Of a DNA stretch of 64,000 nt, positions 29,943 to 38,635 are shown one piece after another. The notes below the pieces were generated by a model. That model made no database searches. It had not been told where the DNA came from and saw nothing but the letters and a program-made list of their open reading frames with translations. The first letter of the stretch is position 1, and each line of letters begins with the position of its first letter. The stretch is from positions 496,001 to 560,000 of the forward strand of contig NZ_CP022355.1 of assembly GCF_002216855.1 (NCBI RefSeq), given 5' to 3'. The stretch comes from Paraphotobacterium marinum (GTDB lineage: Bacteria > Pseudomonadota > Gammaproteobacteria > Enterobacterales > Vibrionaceae). Made by a program: the position numbers and the translations under genes.

Positions 29943-32030
29943 ATGACAATCAATTCAATTTCAAGTTTTCACTTAACTGATTTAAATGGAGTTGGAGACC
30001 AGACAGTTAAACAGCTCAATAGATTGGGTATTTTCAACATAGTCGATCTTCTTTTTTATTTACCTTACAAATACACCAATAAATCTCATATCACTACTAT
30101 TCAAAATCTCGAATTAGGAAATAAGCAAGTTATAGAGATCACTGTTGAACACAAAGAAACCCAAAATTTTAGAAGAAAAATCTCAACGATTACTGGCTAT
30201 GACGAAACAGGAGTCATAACATTAAAATTTTTTAATACTTATGGCTCTTTTTTAAAACAGTTTGAAGTAGGAAAAAAATATAAGTTTTATGGCGATATCA
30301 AGCACTCTTCTAAGGGTATGGAGCTTATTCATCCAGAAATCATCAAGGAAAAAGACTTTATAGGTATTTATAAAGAGAAACTATTTCCTGCCTATCACCT
30401 TACTGAGGGTTTAAATCAAAAAAAATTATATCAACTCATTATTCAGGCACTTGATTTACTAAGGCTAAAAACCATTTGTTTCGAAGATAACTTTCAAAAA
30501 TATATTCCATCTTATTGCTATAATATTGAACAAGCTTTAAATATTCTTCACTGCCCTTCAATATCGGAGCCCATAGTAAAGTTAGAAAACTTTCAACATA
30601 ATGCACACTTGCGCCTAATTATTGAAGAGTTATCTGCTTTTTATCTATCTATTTTAAAACTGAAAAATAAGAACTTAACCCATCAATCCTACCAATTAAA
30701 GAACCCATTAAGAGATTTAGAATCAAGCTTTTTAAAAAATCTACCTTTTTCTTTAACTAATGCTCAAGAAAAGGTGGCTCTTGAAATAAAAAATGATTTC
30801 AAGAACAACTTTCCAATGAAAAGACTTGTTCAAGGTGACGTAGGATCTGGTAAAACTTTAGTTTCTGCATTAGCCGCATTACATATCATACAAAGTGGTC
30901 ATCAAGTTGCTCTTATGGCACCAACAGAGCTATTAGCTGAACAACACTTTCACAATTTTAAAGAGTGGTTTTCACCTTTAAATATACAAGTTGGATTATT
31001 ATTAGGTAAACATGCTCCAAAAAAGAAAAAATCAATATTAAATGAACTTTTTAATAATAAGATTCAATTAGTTATAGGTACTCATGCACTTTTTCAAGAG
31101 TCTGTGAACTATTCATCACTTGCTTTAATTATAATAGATGAACAACATAGATTTGGCGTTGCACAACGAGATGCTCTACTGAAAAAAGGGATTTCAGGAA
31201 ATATTGTTCCACACCAACTAGTAATGACAGCAACTCCTATTCCTAGAACTCTAGCTTTGAGTGCTTTCAAAGAACTTGATGTGTCTGTCATAGATGAATT
31301 GCCCCCAGGACGAACGCCTATTGAAACAGTTGTATTCAGTAACACGAAAAGATTAGAGTTAATCAAAAAAATACGAAAGATGATCGAAGTTGAGAGTGTT
31401 CAAGTTTATTGGGTCTGCACACTAATTGATGACTCTGAAACACTTGAAGCTGAATCTGTAGAAGCTTTATTTCGTAATATATCAAGTATCATGCAAGATA
31501 TAAGTATTGACTTTATTCATAGTCAGATGTCCTCAGAAAAAAAAATTGAAGTCATGAATAAATTTAATCAAAATGAAATAAAAATTTTAGTATCAACAAC
31601 AGTTATTGAGGTTGGTGTAAATGTTCCGAATGCATCAATTATGGTTATAGAAAACTCTGAAAGATTAGGTTTGTCTCAAATTCATCAACTGAGGGGAAGA
31701 GTCGGAAGAGGTACAAAAAAAAGCTATTGTTTGCTCATGTATCAAGAGCCTATCTCAGAAATATCCAAGAAAAGATTAGAAGTCATTCGATCTAGTACGG
31801 ATGGTTTTTTTATAGCCGAGGAGGATTTGAAATTAAGAGGTCCTGGAGAGATACTTGGTTATAAGCAAACTGGAGATATTAACATGAAGGTTGCATGTCT
31901 CTTTCGTGATGCTAATTTACTCGTTAAAGCTCAAGAAATAGCAAAAAATATTTATCAAGAAGATAAAGAAAATGCTCATATTATTATGGAGAAATGGAGT
32001 AAATATCAAAGTTCTGATATAAAAAATTAA
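29943..32030 (+). CDS. recG: ATP-dependent DNA helicase RecG
   Basis: Remodels stalled replication forks and Holliday junctions. The ATG at 29943, preceded by AAAGGAC, gives 695 residues (E. coli 693); an in-frame ATG at 29901 would overlap trmH and extend the protein unnaturally. The wedge domain (about 1-150) begins after LTDLNGVGDQTVKQLNRLG. The helicase core has VQGDVGSGKTLVSALAAL (Walker A), IIDEQHRFGVAQR (DEQH box), TATPIPRTL, and C-terminal STTVIEVGVNVPNA and QLRGRVGRG. It is the last gene of its conserved block; synteny breaks after it. Confidence 0.97.
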   Translation: MTINSISSFHLTDLNGVGDQTVKQLNRLGIFNIVDLLFYLPYKYTNKSHITTIQNLELGNKQVIEITVEHKETQNFRRKISTITGYDETGVITLKFFNTYGSFLKQFEVGKKYKFYGDIKHSSKGMELIHPEIIKEKDFIGIYKEKLFPAYHLTEGLNQKKLYQLIIQALDLLRLKTICFEDNFQKYIPSYCYNIEQALNILHCPSISEPIVKLENFQHNAHLRLIIEELSAFYLSILKLKNKNLTHQSYQLKNPLRDLESSFLKNLPFSLTNAQEKVALEIKNDFKNNFPMKRLVQGDVGSGKTLVSALAALHIIQSGHQVALMAPTELLAEQHFHNFKEWFSPLNIQVGLLLGKHAPKKKKSILNELFNNKIQLVIGTHALFQESVNYSSLALIIIDEQHRFGVAQRDALLKKGISGNIVPHQLVMTATPIPRTLALSAFKELDVSVIDELPPGRTPIETVVFSNTKRLELIKKIRKMIEVESVQVYWVCTLIDDSETLEAESVEALFRNISSIMQDISIDFIHSQMSSEKKIEVMNKFNQNEIKILVSTTVIEVGVNVPNASIMVIENSERLGLSQIHQLRGRVGRGTKKSYCLLMYQEPISEISKKRLEVIRSSTDGFFIAEEDLKLRGPGEILGYKQTGDINMKVACLFRDANLLVKAQEIAKNIYQEDKENAHIIMEKWSKYQSSDIKN

Positions 32031-32351
32031 TTCATAAAATGCTCTTACGTATAAGCATGGCTTGAAATCTGAACGGGTATAATTTTAAAAACTTCACCTT
32101 ATTTTTAGCTAAATAAAGTCAGACTAACATTCTTAATATGAAGATAATAACTGTTTACTTAAGAGTTTTCAGGACGGGGGTACGCCTTTTTCTTTAGAGT
32201 GAATGTTAGCAAATTATTTAGTAATTAGAAAATAAGAAAATTATTAAAAAGTGACGCCCATGTTTAATTCAATGAAAACACTCCTCCACAAAAGTATAGT
32301 GAGTGATTTCTTGAAAGAACTCTTGTATAGTGGATACGTATAAATCCCAAA
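32031..32351. other. Gene-poor gap after recG
   Basis: No gene is recognised in about 320 bases. A 9-base inverted repeat (CTAACATTC at 32124-32132, GAATGTTAG at 32201-32209) is present but far apart, and a short hairpin ATGCT/AGCAT lies at 32039-32058. The gap separates the spoT-recG block from an orphan sugar dehydrogenase and is a synteny breakpoint. Confidence 0.4.
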
Positions 32352-33602
32352 TCACAGTCTAAATTTTGACATGTTTTTAGGAAACGCTGATTTAACATCG
32401 ATAAATATCTTATGTTCAGGGAATTTAAACTCTTTTACATATTTGATATGTGGTGTTGCAACGATACAAACATCATATTTTTTATTTTGTACTTTTGATT
32501 CATCACATAGTTTGATGTTGTAATGTTTTTCAACTTCTAATTTATCGGTTAATTCATCATATATATCTATATCCAAATGATATTCTTTGAGCTCATTAAT
32601 TAAATCAAAAACTTTTGAATTTCGAATATCAGGACAGTTCTCTTTAAAAGTGATTCCAAACAATGCAACTTTAGCATTGTTGATAGATAATCCACTTTTT
32701 ATCATCTGTTTAATTACTTGTTCAGCCACATATTTAGACATTCCATCATTTATGCGCCTACCAGCCAACAAAACTTCTGGGTGATACCCTAACTTTTCAG
32801 CTTTATATGTCAAATAATAAGGATCAATTCCAATACAATGTCCACCAACTAAACCAGGGTTATGTTTAGTGAAATTCCATTTGGTTGATGCTGCTTCTAG
32901 CACTTCTTGTGTGTCAATATCCATCAAATGGAATATTTTTGATAACTCGTTGACGAACGCAATACTTAAGTCCCTTTGTGTATTTTCTATGACCTTTGCA
33001 GCTTCAGCAACTTTTATTGAGCTAGCTTTATATACGCCAGCTTCTACTACTGATGAGTATACTTCCGCAATAATATCACAAATTTCTGAAGTTTGTCCGG
33101 CAACAATTTTTAAGATTTTTGTAAAAGTATGCTCCTTGTCACCAGGATTAATTCTTTCAGGAGAGTAACCTAAATGAAAGTCATCTCCTGCTTTTAATCC
33201 TGACACCTTCTCAAGAATACTCAGACAATCCTCTTCTGTTGCTCCTGGGTATACCGTAGATTCATATACAACAATATCTCCCTTTTTAATTGCCTTTCCT
33301 ACAGTTTCTGACGCTTTTATTAAAGGCATAAGATCTGGTTTTTTTGAATTATCAATTGGTGTAGGGACAGCTACAATATGAAAGTCTGCTTTTTTTAGTT
33401 CTTCAATGCTATCTGTTAAGTTTAGATTTGCTTTTTTTAATTCATCCTCACTTATCTCTTGAGTAAAATCATATCCCTCTTTCAAAGATTTAATTCTTTT
33501 CTTATTAATATCGAAAGCTATTACAGAACTTTTTTTTCCAAACGCAACAGCGACGGGCAGTCCTACATAACCTAAACCTATAACTGAAACTTTTCTATTC
33601 AT
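32352..33602 (-). CDS. UDP-N-acetyl-hexosamine 6-dehydrogenase, TviB/WbpO-like
   Basis: NAD-dependent nucleotide-sugar dehydrogenase that oxidises UDP-GlcNAc, GalNAc or ManNAc to the uronic acid for capsule, O-antigen or enterobacterial common antigen. The 416 residues have the Rossmann motif VIGLGYVGLPVAVAFG (about 6-21), VAVPTPID, the family VYESTVYPGATEE, KVIENTQRDLSIAFVNELSKIF (about 209-230) and the catalytic-cysteine loop GLVGGHCIGIDPYYL (about 252-266). The sequence resembles TviB/WbpO more than WecC, but the substrate is not certain. No epimerase, glycosyltransferase or transporter lies next to it and noncoding DNA flanks both sides, so it is an orphan of a sugar locus or a recent arrival. 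Confidence 0.85.
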   Translation of the reverse strand: MNRKVSVIGLGYVGLPVAVAFGKKSSVIAFDINKKRIKSLKEGYDFTQEISEDELKKANLNLTDSIEELKKADFHIVAVPTPIDNSKKPDLMPLIKASETVGKAIKKGDIVVYESTVYPGATEEDCLSILEKVSGLKAGDDFHLGYSPERINPGDKEHTFTKILKIVAGQTSEICDIIAEVYSSVVEAGVYKASSIKVAEAAKVIENTQRDLSIAFVNELSKIFHLMDIDTQEVLEAASTKWNFTKHNPGLVGGHCIGIDPYYLTYKAEKLGYHPEVLLAGRRINDGMSKYVAEQVIKQMIKSGLSINNAKVALFGITFKENCPDIRNSKVFDLINELKEYHLDIDIYDELTDKLEVEKHYNIKLCDESKVQNKKYDVCIVATPHIKYVKEFKFPEHKIFIDVKSAFPKNMSKFRL

Positions 33603-34052
33603 TTATGTTCGCCTATTTAATTGTATGCTTTTAATTTATTAAAATGACATGAAGCTAACTTTTTTCAAACTATGTATGCAACAAAATATATCTAAAATAT
33701 AAACTTTAAATTATAAATCTATTATCTCAACTCTTATCTAGTAAGCTACAATAACATCTGATTTATTTGAAAAGCCCTCACGTATATGAACATTTATGGA
33801 ATTAAAGAAAAACATAATTTTTTTAAAGTCTAAAAAATATATTAGCTATAATTCAATTCATCATATCTTAAAAAAACACTAATTGTGATTTTATTATTTT
33901 TTACAACCGAGCAAAAATTATTCTTATTATAAGTAATCTAATATCAAACAATCAATTATTAGGTAATAATTTTTTATCAGAAAAAAACTGTTTTAGGAAA
34001 TAAAGCTTACGAACATCAATATATTATGTTTTGATAATAAATAACATTATAC

Positions 34053-34086
34053 AAAAAAAAACACTACTCATCTCAAATTAGTGTTA
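34053..34086 (-). terminator. Terminator-like hairpin downstream of rpoH-ubiA
   Basis: Arms AACACTA and TAGTGTT around a twelve-base loop; on the minus strand the stem is followed by nine T residues. It lies about 270 bases past the ubiA stop, so it may end the rpoH-ubiA transcript or belong to a lost gene in between. Confidence 0.55.
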
Positions 34087-34133
34087 AATTTATGTATGAT
34101 TTACAAATCCCTCATCATAATTAATTTGACCAA

Positions 34134-34307
34134 CTATGAGTCATCATGTTCTAGTTGATTATATTGCGTGCACCGAAGTTTATGATTGGTAAGTGATTTC
34201 CTAAATAAGTCGACAAATTTTGAATTATAATTTATCTTACCGAGGTTATCAAATGCTCTCAATTTATTTAGATCGCTGACAACTAGACAGATTAAAAACA
34301 GATAAAT
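34134..34307 (-). pseudogene. Possible degraded coding remnant
   Basis: A 57-codon open stretch with no start codon of the ATG type reads, in part, LNKLRAFDNLGKINYNSK and FVDLFRKSLTNHKLR before a TAG stop. A long stop-free run is uncommon in DNA this rich in A and T, and the composition is protein-like. The upstream frame ends in a stop and a neighbouring frame reads on, as in a decayed gene. I do not recognise the family. It may also be chance. Confidence 0.25.
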
Positions 34308-34355
34308 TTACTATTAATAAGAGTGGAAACTATTAGCGCTTTGAGACAAAAGTCG

Positions 34356-35219
34356 CTAAAAATAATTTAATAAAATACCAACCAAAATTATAACTCCCAC
34401 GTAATGATTTTGTTGAAAAGCTCGAAAAAATCTTTCTCGCTTTGATGCTCTAATATATGTTTGTTGATAAACAAAAAATAACAATGAAAGAAGCAATGAA
34501 AAATAATAATAAAAATTGTAATTAAGGTTTACACCTACAAATACTAAAAGTGTAAGCATAATAATCTGCATAATAAAGATAATCGTTTTGTCCCAATTAC
34601 CAAATAAAATAGCAGTTGATTTTACTCCAATTTTCAAGTCATCATCTCTATCAACCATAGCGTAAAGTGTATCATAAGCAATAACGTAAAATATATTGGC
34701 CGCAAATAACAACCAAACACTCTTATCTAAAAAATCATTTTGTGCAGCATAGGCCATTGGGATAGACCAGCCAAAAGCAATTCCTAAAAATAATTGCGGT
34801 AAATGAACCCACCTTTTCATAAATGGATAAATAATAGCAAAGAATAGAGCAAAAAAAGAAAGAACAATCGTAAAACGATTTAAATTCAAAACCAATAAAA
34901 GAGCAATAAGAATCAGCGAATAAAAAATTAACTTTGCAGATTTTTTATTTATAAGTCCAGTTTGAAGCGGCCTATTAGCAGTTCGTTCAACAAAACCATC
35001 TACTTTTATATCAGCAATATCGTTGATAACGCATCCTGCAGAGCGCATAACAACAACTCCTGTTATGAATATAATTAGATTAGAGTATGAAAACATACTG
35101 TTAGGATTTAAAAAAAATGCCCATAATGTAGGCCACAAGAGAAGATAAATTCCAATGGGTTTATCTAATCTTGTTATTTCAATAAAACCTTTAAGTTTTT
35201 GGCTTAAACAGATGGGCAT
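34356..35219 (-). CDS. ubiA: 4-hydroxybenzoate octaprenyltransferase
   Basis: Inner-membrane prenyltransferase that joins the polyprenyl tail to 4-hydroxybenzoate in ubiquinone synthesis. The 287-residue protein (E. coli 290) has about eight hydrophobic spans, the first Mg-diphosphate motif region VINDIADIKVDGFVERTANRP (residues 64 to 84, NDxxDxxxD) and the second YAMVDRDDDLKIGVKST (about 187-203). ubiC, its partner in E. coli, is not here. It starts six bases after rpoH and so is probably transcribed with it, which is not the E. coli arrangement. Confidence 0.95.
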   Translation of the reverse strand: MPICLSQKLKGFIEITRLDKPIGIYLLLWPTLWAFFLNPNSMFSYSNLIIFITGVVVMRSAGCVINDIADIKVDGFVERTANRPLQTGLINKKSAKLIFYSLILIALLLVLNLNRFTIVLSFFALFFAIIYPFMKRWVHLPQLFLGIAFGWSIPMAYAAQNDFLDKSVWLLFAANIFYVIAYDTLYAMVDRDDDLKIGVKSTAILFGNWDKTIIFIMQIIMLTLLVFVGVNLNYNFYYYFSLLLSLLFFVYQQTYIRASKRERFFRAFQQNHYVGVIILVGILLNYF

Positions 35220-35225
35220 AATTAT

Positions 35226-36083
35226 TTAGAGCTCTCCAACTGCTCCTTTGAGACGTTTTAAAGCGCTCTTTTCTAACTGTCGCACCCTTTCTGCAGAAAT
35301 ATTATAGAACTTAGCGAGATCTTGTAATGTGACTTTATCATCATCAAGCCAACGTGTTTTAATAATATGCTGGCTTCTTTCATCTAAAGTTTTCATTGCT
35401 TTCGCTAACTTCTCATTTGCATTTGATTCCCAGTTATTAGACTCAAAATCTTTAGCTAAATCTGAACTTTTATCTTCTAAATAAAAAACTGGTGAATTAG
35501 ATTGTGGCTTTGTATCATCATTATCATTAGGTAAATCGAAAGAATAATCTAAAGCTGATAATCTAGACTCCATTTCTAATACTTCCGATTCATCTACACC
35601 AAGTTGATTTGCAACCATGTTTACTTCTTCTTTACTAAACCAACCTAGTTTTAATTTATTTTTTCTTAAATTGAAAAATAGTTTTCTTTGCGCTTTGGTT
35701 GTTGCGACTTTAACTATACGCCAATTTTTCAACACATATTCGTGAATTTCAGCCTTTATCCAATGTACAGCAAAAGATACCAGTCTAACACCAACCTCAG
35801 GATTAAATCTCTTAACAGCCTTCATCAGTCCAACATTCCCTTCTTGGATAATATCAGACATCGGCAAGCCGTAACCTTTATAACCTCTAGCAACATGAGC
35901 CACGAACCTAAGGTGAGACATGATAAGATCTTTTGCCGCAGTAATATCACCATCATTATACAATCTTTCCGCAAGTTTTTTCTCTTCTTCAGCGGAAAGC
36001 ATTGGGTAATTATTTACTGACTGTAAATAACTTTCAAGGCTATCTGAAGATATTAAAGCCAATGAATGTATATCTTTTGTCAT
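35226..36083 (-). CDS. rpoH: Heat-shock sigma factor sigma-32
   Basis: Directs RNA polymerase to heat-shock promoters. The 285 residues match E. coli RpoH (284). Region 1.2 [20 protein letters not shown], region 2 with [30 protein letters not shown] and [26 protein letters not shown], the RpoH box [12 protein letters not shown] (about 132-143) and region 4 with [27 protein letters not shown] are all visible. In E. coli ftsE and ftsX separate ftsY from rpoH; here they are missing and ftsY is the direct upstream neighbour (about 90 bases). ubiA follows. Confidence 0.97.
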   Translation of the reverse strand: MTKDIHSLALISSDSLESYLQSVNNYPMLSAEEEKKLAERLYNDGDITAAKDLIMSHLRFVAHVARGYKGYGLPMSDIIQEGNVGLMKAVKRFNPEVGVRLVSFAVHWIKAEIHEYVLKNWRIVKVATTKAQRKLFFNLRKNKLKLGWFSKEEVNMVANQLGVDESEVLEMESRLSALDYSFDLPNDNDDTKPQSNSPVFYLEDKSSDLAKDFESNNWESNANEKLAKAMKTLDERSQHIIKTRWLDDDKVTLQDLAKFYNISAERVRQLEKSALKRLKGAVGEL

Positions 36084-36173
36084 TTTTACCTCATTAATAA
36101 ATGGTTAAATACATTATTTCAAAGTTTATAAGACCAGTTATAAACAATTTAGTTCAAACATTATACATTTTTT

Positions 36174-37991
36174 TTATTTTTTTTCAAAGAGCGCTTCAAT
36201 AAAATCTTTACTATTAAACTCTCTTAAATCATCAATTGACTCTCCAACTCCTACGTAACGAATAGGTATGTCAAACTCCTCCGCTAAAGCAAAAATAACT
36301 CCACCCTTAGCAGTACCGTCTAATTTTGTTAGCGTTAATCCAGTGAGGCCTACTGCTTCATTAAAAATCTTTAATTGGCTCAAGGCATTTTGACCAGTTC
36401 CAGCATCTAATGTAATCATTGTTTCATGTGGAGCATTTGGTATAGCCTTTTTTATCACACGAACAATTTTTTGTAACTCAGACATTAGATTTGATTTATT
36501 TTGTAATCTTCCAGCAGTATCAGCAATAATAACATCAATATTTTTTGCCTTTGCTGAATGAATTGCATCATAAATAACAGATGCACTATCAGAGCCTGTT
36601 TGTTGAGCAACCACTGTGACATTATTACGCTCACCCCATACTTGTAGTTGTTCTACTGCCGCGGCTCTATAGGTATCGCCTGCTGCCAACATTACAGACT
36701 TACCTTCATTTTGATATTTTTTGGCTAGTTTACCAATAGTCGTTGTCTTACCTACTCCATTCACTCCTACCATTAAAATAACAAAAGGGAAATGTTCTTT
36801 AATACGAAGAGGTTTATCAACCTTTTCTAAAATTTCATGTAACTCATCCTTTAAAATATTATAAAGTGCGTCACCATCTTTTAACTGATGGAATTTCGAT
36901 TTTCTCGTTAAACTTTGAATAATTTTATCGGTAGTTTTATAACCAACATCAGCAACTAACAGTTGTTCTTCAATTTCTTCGAATAAATCATCATCAATTT
37001 TTTTATTAACTAAAAGACTTTTAAAGCTGTAACCAATGTTTGTTTTAGTTTTACTAAGTCCATGAACTAACTTTTTAAAGAAGCCTTTCTTTTTACTGTG
37101 ATTTTCAGCCTCAGCTTGTCTTTCTGCCTCAGCTTGTCTTTCTACCTTAGATTGTCTTTCTGCCTCAGCTTGTCTTTCTGCCTCAGCTTGTCTTTCTGCC
37201 TCAGCTTGTCTTTCTGCCTCAGCTTGTCTTTCTGCCTCAGCTTGTCTTTCTGCCTCAGCTTGTCTTTCTGCCTCAGCTTGTCTTTCTGCCTCAGCTTGTC
37301 TTTCTGCCTCAGCTTGTCTTTCTGCCTCAGCTTGTCTTTCTGCCTCAGCTTGTCTTTCTGCCTCAGCTTGTCTTTCTGCCTCAGCTTGTCTTTCTGCCTC
37401 AGCTTGTCTTTCTGCCTCAGCTTGTCTTTCTGCCTCAGCTTGTCTTTCTGCCTCAGCTTGTCTTTCTGCCTCAGCTTGTCTTTCTGCCTCAGCTTGTCTT
37501 TCTGCCTCAGCTTGTCTTTCTGCCTCAGCTTGTCTTTCTGCCTCAGCTTGTCTTTCTGCCTCAGCTTGTCTTTCTGCCTCAGCTTGTCTTTCTGCCTCAG
37601 CTTGTCTTTCTGCCTCAGCTTGTCTTTCTGCCTCAGCTTGTCTTTCTGCCTCAGCTTGTCTTTCTGCCTCAGCTTGTCTTTCTGCCTCAGCTTGTCTTTC
37701 TGCCTCAGCTTGTCTTTCTGCCTCAGCTTGTCTTTCTGCCTCAGCTTGTCTTTCTGCCTCAGCTTGTCTTTCTGCCTCAGCTTGTCTTTCTGCCTCAGCT
37801 TGTCTTTCTGCCTCAGCTTGTCTTTCTGCCTCAGCTTGTCTTTCTGCCTCAGCTTGTCTTTCTACTGAAGTTCTATTTTCATGTTTTAGTTGGTTTTCTT
37901 CAAAATCAATCTTGCTCTGGCTTTCATTAGAAGAGCCTTTCTTTTTCTTACTGAACCAAGAAAAAAACTTATTTTTTTTTGAACTCGTCAT
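36174..37991 (-). CDS. ftsY: Signal recognition particle receptor FtsY with long hexapeptide-repeat A domain
   Basis: SRP receptor GTPase for co-translational membrane targeting. The ATG at 37991, with AGGAA upstream, gives MTSSKKNKFFSWFSKKKKG, an amphipathic basic start like E. coli FtsY; a longer frame to 38045 adds a hydrophobic stretch and is less likely. Residues 44 to about 295 are 42 hexapeptides, nearly all AERQAE, in place of the usual acidic, variable A domain. Each unit carries net charge of minus one, so the region stays acidic and should be a long charged helix. The NG domain (about 296-605) is well kept: KTKTNIGYSFKSL, GVNGVGKTTTIGKLAKK (G1), DTYRAAAVEQL, DTAGRLQNKSNLM (G3) and TKLDGTAKGG (G4). 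It is divergent from rsmD as in E. coli neighbours. Confidence 0.96.
   Translation of the reverse strand: MTSSKKNKFFSWFSKKKKGSSNESQSKIDFEENQLKHENRTSVERQAEAERQAEAERQAEAERQAEAERQAEAERQAEAERQAEAERQAEAERQAEAERQAEAERQAEAERQAEAERQAEAERQAEAERQAEAERQAEAERQAEAERQAEAERQAEAERQAEAERQAEAERQAEAERQAEAERQAEAERQAEAERQAEAERQAEAERQAEAERQAEAERQAEAERQAEAERQAEAERQAEAERQAEAERQAEAERQAEAERQAEAERQAEAERQAEAERQSKVERQAEAERQAEAENHSKKKGFFKKLVHGLSKTKTNIGYSFKSLLVNKKIDDDLFEEIEEQLLVADVGYKTTDKIIQSLTRKSKFHQLKDGDALYNILKDELHEILEKVDKPLRIKEHFPFVILMVGVNGVGKTTTIGKLAKKYQNEGKSVMLAAGDTYRAAAVEQLQVWGERNNVTVVAQQTGSDSASVIYDAIHSAKAKNIDVIIADTAGRLQNKSNLMSELQKIVRVIKKAIPNAPHETMITLDAGTGQNALSQLKIFNEAVGLTGLTLTKLDGTAKGGVIFALAEEFDIPIRYVGVGESIDDLREFNSKDFIEALFEKK
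37105..37860 (-). repeat. Tandem array, 42 units of 18 bp inside ftsY
   Basis: On the plus strand the unit is TCTGCCTCAGCTTGTCTT. Units from 37159 to 37860 are 39 perfect copies; the three nearest the NG-domain side (37105-37158) are one exact copy between two variants. The unit encodes ERQAEA on the minus strand and is three-divisible, so gain or loss of copies keeps the ftsY frame. With half its bases G or C it stands out from the A/T-rich surroundings. An assembly may have collapsed or expanded it, so the true copy number is uncertain. Confidence 0.97.
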
Positions 37992-38069
37992 TTCAATTCC
38001 TAAAAGAAAAACAAAAATTATATAAAATTTGGTATATAATAACATTCAAAATTGATTTTGACTTTAAAT

Positions 38070-38633
38070 ATGAAAAAAAAATTAGGTAGTATACGTATAG
38101 TTTCCGGAAAGCTTAAAGGTAGAAAAATTTATTTCCAAGATTCAGAAGGACTAAGACCTACAGCTGATAGAGTAAAAGAAACTCTTTTTAATTGGTTAAT
38201 GTTTAAAATACATGATAAAAATATATTGGATCTTTTTGCAGGTAGTGGAAATTTAAGTTTTGAATCGCTATCAAGAGGAGCTGCTCAAATAGAACTTATT
38301 GAAAAAGAGCAAAGAACCTTTAAAACTATTTTAGAAAACATTTCACAGTTAAATGCCACAGAAATAAATGCAATAAATCAAGATAGTTTTGATTATCTTA
38401 CGTCTACGCAAAAAAAATTTGATATCGTTTTTATTGACCCACCTTTCAATAAAGAGCTTGTACAAAAGTCGATAGACATGATTGCAGATCGGGACATTTT
38501 AAATCCTGATGCTTATATCTATTTAGAAACAGAATCATCTTTAACTCAATTAGAAATTCCATCTAACTGGAAGCTAGTTAAAGAAAAAAAAATTAGTAAT
38601 GTAATGATTAAATTGTTTCAAGTAAATAATTAA
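38070..38633 (+). CDS. rsmD: 16S rRNA (guanine(966)-N2)-methyltransferase
   Basis: Methylates G966 of 16S rRNA in the assembled 30S subunit. The start at 38070 gives MKKKLGSIRIVSGKLKGRKI and 187 residues (E. coli 198); an in-frame ATG at 38052 would add six residues. Motifs: GLRPTADRVKETLFNWL (about 29-45), SAM-binding LDLFAGSGNLSFESLSRGA (about 55-73) and catalytic IVFIDPPFN (DPPF). It is divergent from ftsY, the standard rsmD-ftsY pair. Confidence 0.95.
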   Translation: MKKKLGSIRIVSGKLKGRKIYFQDSEGLRPTADRVKETLFNWLMFKIHDKNILDLFAGSGNLSFESLSRGAAQIELIEKEQRTFKTILENISQLNATEINAINQDSFDYLTSTQKKFDIVFIDPPFNKELVQKSIDMIADRDILNPDAYIYLETESSLTQLEIPSNWKLVKEKKISNVMIKLFQVNN

Positions 38634-38635
38634 TT

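Larger units (their letters stand above)
33603..34355. other. Gene-poor decay zone, about 750 bp
   Basis: No intact gene. It holds a minus-strand terminator-like hairpin (34053-34086) and a start-less minus-strand open stretch (34134-34307) with protein-like composition. The rest is very A/T-rich. With the gap after recG it makes the dehydrogenase gene an island at a break in the conserved gene order. Confidence 0.4.

Noticed and set aside
32124-32209. Insertion-sequence ends (9-base inverted repeat)
   Set aside because: Only 86 bases apart in total, with no transposase between and no target duplication seen.
37123-37860. Possible CRISPR array
   Set aside because: Units are 18 bp, directly abutting and with no spacers, and lie in frame in a protein gene.
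37098-37868. Long plus-strand reading frame of SFCLSL repeats
   Set aside because: It is the antisense of the ftsY hexapeptide array; any frame through a stop-free 18-bp repeat stays open. No start context or flanking coding signal supports it.
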